Part shown: piece by piece, positions 54,440 to 64,000 of the stretch
Position numbering within the stretch: position 1 is the stretch's first letter
Layout of the letters: each line of letters begins with the position of its first letter
NCBI RefSeq assembly: GCF_028389875.1
Contig: NC_084666.1
Location: forward strand, 33,326,308 to 33,390,307
From: Rhea pennata
Taxonomy: Eukaryota > Chordata > Aves > Rheiformes > Rheidae
Length of the DNA stretch: 64,000 bases
Direction of reading: 5' to 3'
Made by a program: the position numbers and the translations under genes
Notes under the pieces: generated by a model
The model's database searches: none
What the model was told of the DNA's origin: nothing
Seen by the model: only the letters and a program-made list of their open reading frames with translations

Positions 54440-56214
54440 CCCACCAAACTTACTGATTAGCTGGCTAAGTGTTTTATTCCTCTAGTTGCCTAATGTGAAG
54501 TGATAAATGAAAATGTCACTTTTTTGCATGACATAAAACACAGAATAGGTCAATTTCACTTAAGTCACAAGCCTGTGATTCTTTTACTCATATTGAGTAT
54601 TGTATATTCTTTGGACCTAGCATTAAGCTCTTTGTATCTAAAAAAATACTTAGATAGTTTAGAGCAGGTCTTCATAATATTTTGAACAGCAGAAACACTC
54701 AGGAGGCTCTTTAACTGCAGGTCAGTCTCTAAATTTAGTTCAGAAGCCATTGCTACTTCACGAGATTACCTTGCGTGAAGAGGCATGGGATTCCTGGAGA
54801 TGCCCCACATCATTGCCCTGGATGTCTCTTGTCTAGCTTGGCCTACGTGTAACGACAAAGTTGTCATTTGACTAGCCTCAAAGCTTAGTTTTGTCCAGCT
54901 GTGCAGTTATTAGCCTAAAGAATTATACTATGTACAGTAACCATTGCTAATGATATTAGCAAAAATTGGATAATGCGTATTACAAGTGTTAGTGTCACTT
55001 TTAACAGTGATAGCTGCTTGTTGTATTTTGATTAGACAGATAAAATATTAATTAGACTAACAGTAACTTTGTGGTTCTGCATAAAAGGTGTGGCCCCCTT
55101 TTGTCCATAATAAAATTTATAATGTAACACAATATTTATAGGAAAAAATAACAACAAATATATATTTCAACAAAATTGAAAACATCCTCTTTTTCTGGAG
55201 GCAATTTTAGGATAAAAATTCATGATGCTTCCAATTTAAAGAACTATAAGGCCTAATATTGTAAGTTTTTTCACATTAGCAGACTAGATGAAATGAATGG
55301 ATGAGTATGGACTATATATTTAAGTAAGGTCACAGATTTATGCCTGTAATGATATTTTAGCTTGCAGAAAATTCAAATTGGCTTCTTTATTTAAATTCAG
55401 CCTGTTAGTGATGGATCATATGACACCGCTACATCACTTCTGCTTAAAATATCACAAGAAATATTAAATATTCTGTTTGTAAATATTAATAATTAACCAG
55501 CATAAAAGAGAACTGATTTATTTATGTTAGTTTTTAACTTAGGAAGTGATTCATAAAAATACATCTGCAAAAAAAAATCAACAAAAGTTCTTATTAAAAA
55601 AACTCATTTATCATGAGTAGCTTAAAAATCCCTTGTAAAGTTGTTAGGAAGAGGTAGGAGATGAAATATTTATGAATTACTTTTATTCAAATAAAGCCAA
55701 CAGTTAAACCTGTATCTTATGTATACACATGCATATATCTGTATATACGTACACATGCATACATCTGTATCTTGGAAAGAGTAAGAGTTAGACATTTTCC
55801 AGTTATTCTTTGCTCAAGAGACTCTTTACTGAAGCTAGAAGGAAGCTACATGTCTAGCAAAATAACATGGCATTACATTAGCATATCAAAAAAATCATAT
55901 GTAGCTTTTCAACTAAAGGTCAGACAGAACTATTAAAAAATTACAGCTAAATGGTAGTGGAATTAATTGATAATTCTGTCAGGATGCTAACAATTTAAAC
56001 TAGAATCTGTTTAACATATGGTATCCAGTGACTGAGTGAAAAGATCTAATAGAATTTCTTCTTTCAACTCAGAAATGTGCAACAAATTTAAATCTGCCTT
56101 GGGATTATTTACATGTAATATAAAATTACAGAAGGGTTACTTACTGCATTTCTGTTAATATAAGCTTATTTGTTTATTTGTTGTATAAATCTAATGAATG
56201 AATGAACTGGAAAT

Positions 56215-56215
<1 letters not shown>
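54440..56215. other. AT-rich non-coding DNA, no gene seen
   Basis: Only short frames. A degenerate tandem of ACACATGCATAYATCTGTAT-type words lies at about 55721-55771. Confidence 0.7.
55721..55771. repeat. degenerate 26-bp tandem duplication
   Basis: TACACATGCATATATCTGTA recurs with one substitution (TACACATGCATACATCTGTA) 26 bases later. Simple TA/CA-rich minisatellite. Confidence 0.75.

Positions 56216-56245
<30 letters not shown>
56216..56245. repeat. A30 homopolymer
   Basis: Pure run of 30 A. GAACTG occurs just before (near 56204) and just after it, a six-base match too short to call a target duplication. Confidence 0.95.
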
Positions 56246-56251
<6 letters not shown>

Positions 56252-56471
56252 CAGATTTGTTCCCTATCTCTCAATGAGCACCCACATTATTTTGGTGCAA
56301 GAAATATCGACTTTGGATCCTTTGGATCACAAGTTATTCTTGGAGAAGAGTTATCCTCTCCGATCTTTTTGTACTACTTAGGAGGTGTCAAAATTAGCCC
56401 GATGGTAAATTTCTTCAGTCAGAAGAAGTCTGCAGGAATGGGCATGCCGTCTTGGTTGCTCTTCTGCTCCT

Positions 56472-56501
56472 CTTTCCTGGCACAGTAACATGCCAGGAAA
56501 G
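56472..56501. repeat. 11-bp perfect hairpin
   Basis: CTTTCCTGGCA and TGCCAGGAAAG are exact complements separated by the 8-base loop CAGTAACA. The stem is too short for a microRNA precursor. No T run follows and the genome is eukaryotic, so a terminator is not implied. Confidence 0.7.
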
Positions 56502-58878
56502 GCACAGAGCAGAGTGGAAGTGTGGTTAAAAAGAACATGGTCATCTCAGACTTGTCCTGTAAGGAATCCAAAGCAGTTGTACATCTTTGAACCACCCTTT
56601 TAAGTCTTTAAAGGTCAGAAATCTCTTCAAGAACCACAAACCTGGAACTGACCTGGGTTTGCACCTGTTAATCTTGGCCAATAATGTTTATGTATATAAA
56701 AGAGAAAGTGTGATTAATGTCATAGTGTTTAAGACCAAATGAGGCCAGGTTATCTAGTCATCTGAACTGTGAAATAAGACTGTGTTAAGTCCCAAGGCTA
56801 TAATTAGACAAAAACATCTCTGTCTCTAGAATAAACTGATATGGTGTTATTTCTGCAATCCTTATCAAAAGCTCCAAAGTGAAGAAAAACTTTGGCGGAG
56901 TCTCTACCAGTTTAAGAAGGAAAAAAATCTTCTGAACATCTTGAGAATATGCTGATCCTGCTATGATATAAGAAAAGTGTCTAATAAAAAGATTTAGAAT
57001 GATTTTATATTTTACATCAAAGCTTGTTCTGCTCTGTCCATTATTCTCTCTCTATCCAAGGGGGGCTTTTGAGGAAGTTAGGAGAAGGCCAAGAGAGAAA
57101 GAGAAAATAAGGTAGAAAACATTCAACTACCTTCGTTCCAGGAGTAAGACCCCCAAAATTCTTTCCTGAAAACTTTAGGAGAGCTGGCTAATGCTCCCAC
57201 ATTTTAAATTCAAAAGTAGCTATTGTAAAACTTCCTGCATGGTGCAGATAATTCCCCTTTTCTCTTGGTCTCAGAAAGTTGCACTGAATTGGACTGAGAG
57301 TTTAAAGCTTTAAGAGGTTTTCACAGAATATGTATAGTCCTGTACTGCTCCCTAATAATAACGGCCATCCTAGTTTTCCCTAGTAGATAACATACCTCCA
57401 GAGTGGGCCACCACCAGTTATGAAGTCTCTTGGAGGCAGACTGTGAACCATGTCAGTTCATAGGTTTTTAGCAACTTGCATTGATATTTTATTTCTAGGC
57501 TGCATTAAATTGAATATAACAAACAAACACTGCGTTTTATGTTATCTTCACAAATTTGGAAATCACTGCCTTATTGGGTACCTTTTAAACATCTGTAGAG
57601 TAGATATATGAACTTGTGCTTGACTATAGTTCTTTTGGATTTGTATTTATTTATTAAGATTTTTTGAATCTTCTGAAATTCCTGGAGAATAATAATGTAT
57701 CTATTCTAGAATGGCTTCAACAGGATAAAACATTGGATCTATTTTATTAAATGCACCTGATGTGCTGAATATTTAGACTTCATAAATCTAGATATTCCTC
57801 TTTTTAACAAGTTAGTGTAAAAAATTTTTCTTAATATTATACATTAGGTTACAACAATACAATGTACTGAATAAGACTATGAAAATTGGAGATAATTACA
57901 TTGATTTCAACACAGTTAAACAAATGAAAACAAATGAGAATAATGTTAAGAAAAAACTGTGCGACCTTTGACTTATGTTTTAAACACTTTCTATTTATGA
58001 TTTCCCTTAATGTTATCAGCGTTATATACCAGTACAACTCAGATTCCCGTAGGCAGGGGAGGATCTGTTTAATAGAAAAATGCTTATTTTTGAAAGTAAT
58101 AACAGAATAGATCTGGAGTTAAAGGTAGTTCCATACCACAACTATTTGATTGGAACTTCAAGCATAAGTTTTGAGGATGACCCATTTGATAATCTGTTCT
58201 GTTATTAAGGGTAGGCAGATGGATAAAAAATTCAGAGTTGGATCTGGGAAATGAGCTATTAACACAAGGTTTAGGAGCATACATGCATAAATTGCATTAA
58301 ACATACAGACTGCTTCCAGTAAACTAAAGAGAAAACAAAACTTAATGTTCTTTTCATCTTCCTTCTTTTGCTTCTTCATTTTTTTGAGGAAAACTCTAAA
58401 TAAAAAGTATGCTACTCTGTCTCACTGCTGTCCCCAAGTAATCTTTATGTTTGTATCATTTTTCATTATGTTGGACTACAAAATAAAAGTCACATAGTGA
58501 CTTTAGAATTTCCAACATGTGGAGAAATAATTCTACATGTTTAGAGTTGCATGAATTTTCGTCATGTGGATTCACTGGTCTAGATATGAACACTGGATGA
58601 GTTTCATGACCTCATTGTCAATTATGCTCCTGAAGTTTAGTAGGGAATGTCTATGAAATGAGCAATATGGAAGAAGAACAACATCATCCTACTGAAAATG
58701 TTGCAAATTTACATTTCAGATGATTCAGTAAAACGTTAAATGGCATTTCATTTGCTCTTGTTGTAACTTGGCTCAATAAACATTCAGTTATATGGCGTGG
58801 TAACTGAAAAGTAAAATCACAGAACTAACTACTACATCAGAGGACCAGAAAGGCCCTTATGTTTATGAACAAAAAAGG
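56502..58878. other. AT-rich non-coding DNA, no gene seen
   Basis: Short open frames only, no recognised element. Confidence 0.7.
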
Positions 58879-59250
58879 TTGAATTACAAAACGGGGCAAG
58901 AGGGAATGGATAGCGTTTTAGGTTTGAGGAATAAATGCTGCTTTAAGTTTATAAAAATTTTTGGAATTATGAGTACAGAACTCATACTGGATGAAGAACT
59001 CCATCTTCTCAGCTCCTTTCCATCTTTTTGGAAAAACAGTAGAAATATGATTTTATTTTTAAAAATATTTTTTCAGATGACATATGTTCTAGCCATCATT
59101 TTGAAATATCTTTCATGTTGCAGATCTCATCAGTCTCTTCTGTTCCCTTTCAGTTTTTACTGCCGTTGGCCTTCTGTTCTAATCGTCTTAAGCTTGTCAT
59201 GGGGCATGGGAGACTTTTCTGAAAAAAAAGTGGAAATGAATGGTCTCTAA
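58879..59250 (+). other. 123-codon open frame followed by AATAAA and an A36 tract
   Basis: The frame opens with TTG and its first internal ATG is about nine codons in. The predicted peptide has a hydrophobic stretch in the middle but no domain I recognise. AATAAA (59261-59266) and a 36-base A tract (59329-59364) follow, superficially like a retrocopied transcript. However, the A tract lies more than 60 bases after AATAAA, further than a normal cleavage distance, and I found no flanking duplication. It may be chance. Confidence 0.15.
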
Positions 59251-59325
59251 ACTATCGTAAAATAAACATGACTGTGATAACAGTGATTGGACTTGATCAT
59301 AAGCCTGTAAGAATCTCCACGTTAA

Positions 59326-59328
<3 letters not shown>

Positions 59329-59364
<36 letters not shown>
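59329..59364. repeat. A36 homopolymer
   Basis: Pure run of 36 A on the + strand. Confidence 0.95.
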
Positions 59365-59366
<2 letters not shown>

Positions 59367-62019
59367 ATCAGGAAATTGATGTCCGGAATTACTCCTTATA
59401 ATGCTCTATTTGTCTAGATACAAGAAAATGAGTATTGGCTTCTTCTTTCTCATATACTATTATTTTGACTCTGTTTTCTCTCCTAAAAAATGTTCTCTGA
59501 AACCTTGTCCTTCCAATTCTTCACACTGGTTGTTTCAGACACCTCAGATACAAAACAAGATGGCAAAATTCATAAAAAATACAGAATTCCAACTTGTCAG
59601 ACTCTGTTCTCGAATACCTGACAAATTTTTGTCCTTTTTGTATATATTGGCAGATCTTCTTGATAGTTAAGGTTGATTGTACTGGCATCATGTCATTTGG
59701 TAAAAAGAATGTCCATATATGCTTCATATCAGTACAAATTTCAGATAATATAAGGATAAGAAATAAATACAGAAATACTATGAAAATTCACAGTACTGGA
59801 TAGTTAGTACTTTGTTTGTACGTCTGTTACGTAAGTTATATGTAAAAAAAAAATTTTTTTAACACCTAATTTAAAAATAATCAAATATTTATCTCAGGAT
59901 TTCCCCACACTTTCCCAAAGCTTCCCTCCTTCTGCTGCAACTATTTTTTTGAATTCTTTGATACTTCCTACCACATCAGCCAGTTTAGTGGGAAACATCA
60001 TATGTACTTTCCCATTTAGTTTTCTGTTGTCAGACAGTAAAGGAAAAACACAGCAAGTGCAAACTTATTAATAATGCTTTCAATATTTCAACTATTTCAA
60101 TTAAATAACTTCAATTAAATAATTTCAATGTAACATCAGTATATTTTTGCTAATCAAAGCAGCTGAAATTACTATTCACATTTTAATACATAACTTTTGC
60201 ACTGAAATATTTTCTTTCATAAAATATCATATGATTACTGATAAATATATGAAAAAGTATAAAGCCAGCTGATGACACAGATGTGAAATAATTAGCAAGA
60301 GAATAAAAAGGATCGATGAAAAAAAATAAAATAATAGAAAGTGCCCTGAAGAAGAAAAAAATCTTTACTCTTTTTCCATCTTTTTTCCGTGTTCTTTCAC
60401 TGCCTATGGAAGTTTATGCAGCTGGAAAATATTTGTTTAAGCAATTTTGTAAGTAAAAGAACTGATACAGGTGAAGAAAGGGTTAAAGAGGTAGGGAACT
60501 GGAAAGGATAAGAGACCACTGAAAAAATACAGGTTTCACAAGGTTTAAATAACTACTGACAGCATCAGCAATAGTTTGATTTTTAGCCTCCCTCATGTGT
60601 GAATGGCAAAATTATATACTTTGGAAAAAAAAATGTGGATATTTGTTATGGGCAATAAACTATTTAGAACTATACATTGTAGTTTTACATGAGTTTTATA
60701 TCAGGTTCACTATATTTTAAACTTCTTTTTCTTTCTTTTCCCACGCCTTCCTTCTTTTCATTGCTTTCTTTGCAGTACAAGAAATACATTAAAATAGTAA
60801 ATCAGTGCTCCTGAGAGAACCCTGTGGCTGAAATTTTGCTAAATCATTCAGTGAGAATTTTGTCTAAGTAACTCCTCCAACACCTTGCTAAAGCACCTGC
60901 TAAAAATTTTACAAATTACTTGTACAGCAAAATCACTGGGATACTCATATGCTTAGAATCAGGTATATTTAGCCATATACTTTGTTCAACAGGCAATTTT
61001 TAATTGATATTATTTCTAAAATCTTATTTTATTGGTATTTCAAGTAGTCATTCTTCTGGACTCATCTGTTAAATTGAATTGTGTCTTCAGTCATACTGGT
61101 TGGTTCATAATATATCTACAGCTTATGATTTTAAGTATTTTAGCAGCTAAAAATAGTTGTGTGCATTTAATAAATTTATCACTGCTTTTCAGAGCCATAA
61201 GTGAATTTCAATTAGCTTTCTATGAAAGTGCTGAATTGCAAATCTTTTCAAATTAAAGGGAGTGTTCTATTATTTCAGTTCATTCTACGGTGATAATTTC
61301 ATCGATTTGACTTAATACACATGTAAGCTCAAGTGTATTTGCATATAAAATGCCACAGGGCCTAGAGGCACTAATACAGTCAATTAGTTCAGTGTTTTTA
61401 TCTTCTGGTAGCACAGAGTTTCTGCATAACAAGCTATTTTGGCAACCGCATAGTTCAGTATGCATTGTACAAGGAGGAAAGCTGTATTTTCTCTGTGGTT
61501 AAGCACTGAAAAAAATGCTTTTGGATTTTGTTCACATCCTCAGTGTTGCTGCCCAGTTATTGAGATTGCACATGATGGGATAACCGACAACAGCATGTCA
61601 TTGACACTGTGGATGGCTTCCATTTAAATCCCTTCATTTGGATTTTATTAGAACGATATTGAGAATGGGAGAGCGGTTTACTCCTAGGAGCATTAGTGCC
61701 TGGATTTTTAGCCACAGAACTGATATTAACTCTAATGGGAACTGTAAATCTCTTGCATTTTGTTACAAACTCTCTTTAGCTATTTCCAGTGACGGTTAGG
61801 TTACTCACGTCCCATACCCATTCATTCTGTTTTATTTTCACATTAGACTAGCTGGAGGTCTGATGCAGAGACCTCAACGATGAGGACACTCTACAGCAGT
61901 GAGCACGGTCAGCTTCATCAGCGCTTCTCTGTGAAGGTCAGCCCTGCTCTCAGAGTGCTGAGAATATACTCAGCAGATCCGTTACCTGACGGTAACATTT
62001 TAGCAGGTTGGGAAAGGCA
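59365..62019. other. AT-rich non-coding DNA, no gene seen
   Basis: Holds a 14-bp tandem duplication (60097-60124). The part near 61500-61810 has varied composition and might be a conserved non-coding element, which cannot be tested here. Confidence 0.65.
60097..60124. repeat. 14-bp tandem duplication
   Basis: TCAATTAAATAACT is followed by TCAATTAAATAATT; the two differ at one position. Confidence 0.85.
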
Positions 62020-62130
62020 AATCACAGAATCACAGAACGGTGGAGGTTGGAAGGGACCTCTGGAGGTCATCTAGTCCAACTGCTCAGCTCAGGCAGGGTC
62101 ACCTAGAGCATGTTGCACAGGATTGCACCA
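62020..62130 (-). mobile_element. CR1 LINE 3' tail, 5'-truncated, reverse orientation
   Basis: About 110 bp of the extreme 3' end of a CR1 element on the minus strand. The + strand begins with the complement of the terminal octamers (ATCACAGAATCACAGAA) and continues GGTTGGAAGGGACCTCTGGA, GGTCATCTAGTCCAACTGCT and CAGGCAGGGTCACCTAGAGC, all diagnostic of avian CR1. It stops matching just after GGATTGCACC near 62130. A 64-codon frame (61880-62074) runs into it and is not a gene. Confidence 0.93.
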
Positions 62131-63156
62131 AATCATTTGATTGGTGCCTTAAAGAAGTCCTGGGATCACAACAGGGAAGAGAAAGCTTGAGCTGACAACA
62201 GGAGTGAGGAGTACCAAATACCTACCAAGTGCCATGCTGGTAGGAACAGTATCTACAGAAACAGCATGTTTATGCTAATTATATTCAGCTGACATCTCAA
62301 TTCTATTTTTAGCACAAGACGAGTTTCTTGTATGACCTTGGGAAATGTCTTAGGAAAGACATTTAAGATGAAACTGTTGCCACACCGAAGCTGACTGTAC
62401 AACATTGTTGGTTTCAGTGCATTACACTGTGAATGTGGAGTGCTATAACCTTCCTTGCTTAGCTGAGGTGCAGTTCAAGTATAACTGCAGTGGGCAAGAC
62501 AGTGTTACTATTGCATGAATATAGCCTATGAATGTTGACAAATAAAATAACTTCAGTGGATGAGCGGAAGCTCAGAATGACTTCAGTGCTTTTGTTCATT
62601 CCTTTATAGCTCACATTCCTCCAATACTGCTTCCTCAGCAGCCCCTGTATGAATCCATTGTTACTACATTAAAATAATTGTTCATAACTGAACCATTCTG
62701 GCGTGTGGAATAAGGCAATCTGTTTGTAAAATGCAGAATAATTACAAGCCGTTTTGTACCTGTAACATTTGCTGAGTGGCGTTTGCAGAATGGATTTCTC
62801 TGTGGTGTTGTGTTCACAAATCATTATCACTACAACTCCAGAGAGAGAATCAGCTGGCTGAGAAAGCACATAGAGCTACAAAGTGAAAAAATGACTTGCC
62901 AAACTGCACGAAATCCTAGGTAGAGAGCAGAGATGGCAAGAAGAGAAATGAATAGAAAGTTAAAAGTGATGGGCAACATTAAAAGAGATGGATAACCTTG
63001 ATGGTGTCAGTGAGGCACACCAGCTATGCCTTTAACACAAGCTTGAAAAACAGGGAATGTCCACCTCACAGCATCTCTGTAGAGGGCTTGGTGTTGTGCC
63101 CCTGCAGTCGTACTTCCTGATTGTTGCCTTCATCTCATGCCAGTTCAGGCAGTCCA

Positions 63157-63157
<1 letters not shown>

Positions 63158-63202
<45 letters not shown>
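63158..63202. repeat. A45 homopolymer, longest in the window
   Basis: Pure run of 45 A. The 150 bases before it are richer in GC and could be the body of a small retrocopied RNA, but I recognise none and see no convincing target duplication. Confidence 0.95.
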
Positions 63203-63205
<3 letters not shown>

Positions 63206-63438
63206 GTTCCTTGGTGTATTAGTTCAAAGGACTGTTTAGGCCATAGATAAGGTATGATGTTGAAAAGAGTCTTTTAGAATTATAAAAACAAATATAATTT
63301 ATAATTTTTTACTTATTTTTTCCCATTTGTATCTCATTTCCCTACCAAAATCAGCCTTGATTGTCAGCAAAAAAATTTGTCAACAAAATCTCCTAACATC
63401 TTTTCTTTCTCTCGGTTTGGAAAAATTGATTCATTCTG

Positions 63439-63460
63439 TGAAAACCCACTGAAAACCCAC
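63439..63460. repeat. 11-bp tandem duplication
   Basis: TGAAAACCCAC occurs twice without mismatch. Confidence 0.9.
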
Positions 63461-64000
63461 TGGAGAAAGCAGGTTCTTGTACAATCAGAACTGCTCAGCT
63501 TGACTGTGATTTGCGGCAGATATAATATTATCTCAAGAAAAAAAGTGTACAGTTCCCCAATTTGAGTAAGATATTCATAGATACATATGTATATATAGGC
63601 TTCAATGAACATTTTGATCCTCCAGAACTGAGATACAGCTATGAGATAATTTCTGTCTGAACTTAGGAATTTGAACCCATTTCTGTTTCTGAAACATCAT
63701 TTCTGACATTTTTGACAGTGGTAGTAAGTCTGGCCTCTTCTGTTTCCATATACTTGATTTCTGCTTCTATGAAGTCTAATGCGTTTTTCATTAAGTACAC
63801 TGCTCAAAAATAATCACCTAATTAAGCATTTCAGCTTTTTCCCTACAGATGAAACTTGTGTTTTAGGGTGATAAATAGCAATGACTAATCAGTTTTCTAT
63901 TCTTTTAATCTGTTTCCACAAATAAGCATGCAGTGTGTTACCAAAAAATAGTTGTAAACTAGAATTAAGTAAGTAATAAATTTAAAACAAAAGAATGGGA

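Larger units (their letters stand above)
62131..64000. other. non-coding DNA, no gene seen
   Basis: Includes the A45 tract (63158-63202) and an 11-bp tandem TGAAAACCCAC (63439-63460). No recognised exon or further mobile element. Confidence 0.7.

Noticed and set aside
56472..56501. Hairpin considered as a microRNA precursor or terminator
   Set aside because: The stem is only 11 bp. Precursor stems are about 30 bp, and intrinsic terminators do not apply to this genome.
63000..63202. Processed pseudogene ending in A45
   Set aside because: The upstream sequence matches no RNA I recognise and no target-site duplication was found; only the A tract itself is certain.
459..63612. The many 60-120 codon open frames on both strands taken as genes
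   Set aside because: Their lengths and scatter fit chance in 64 kb of AT-rich vertebrate DNA. None shows a recognised domain, several run through poly(A) or CR1 sequence, and many begin at non-ATG codons.

Overview
The window is a piece of vertebrate nuclear DNA, most likely from a bird. Two 5'-truncated CR1 LINE tails (about 37645-37943 on +, 62020-62130 on -) end in the ATTCTGTG-type octamer repeats of avian and reptilian CR1. A probable solo endogenous-retrovirus LTR lies at about 2546-2983 on -. Interspersed repeats are otherwise sparse, with no Alu, L1 or B1-like sequence, and the background is AT-rich and poor in CpG. I found no prokaryotic gene organisation, CRISPR array, tRNA or rRNA.

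No gene can be called with confidence. The longest open frame is 151 codons, and nearly all the others are 60-120 codons, scattered on both strands without recognisable domains. That fits intergenic or intronic DNA. Four weak coding candidates are recorded with low confidence: a possible internal exon at 17175-17266 (pyrimidine-rich acceptor and GTAAG donor); a possible terminal exon at 37098-37276 whose peptide begins like the second half of an EF-hand loop; a GC- and CpG-richer block at about 41160-42420 holding the 151-codon frame; and a 123-codon frame at 58879-59250 followed by AATAAA and a 36-base A tract.

Layout: 1-2545 AT-rich DNA with a (GATCAT)4 palindrome and a 15-bp tandem duplication; 2546-2983 LTR; 4974-5828 two diverged copies of an old repeat, one rearranged; 5830-17100 AT-rich desert; 17175-17266 possible exon; 17300-37080 desert with microsatellites and poly(A)/poly(T) tracts; 37098-37276 possible EF-hand-like exon; 37510-37970 TG/TA-rich DNA interrupted by a CR1; 41160-42420 CpG-richer island; 52063-52093 a short degenerate interstitial telomeric repeat; 54400-64000 several long poly(A) tracts and the second CR1. 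Eight of the pure A/T runs of 16 bases or more are A on the + strand, against one pure T run.

No operon-like or pathway relationship between genes can be inferred. The more interesting signals are structural: the interstitial telomeric repeat, the rearranged old repeat pair, the CpG/ORF island and the two splice-flanked open segments.
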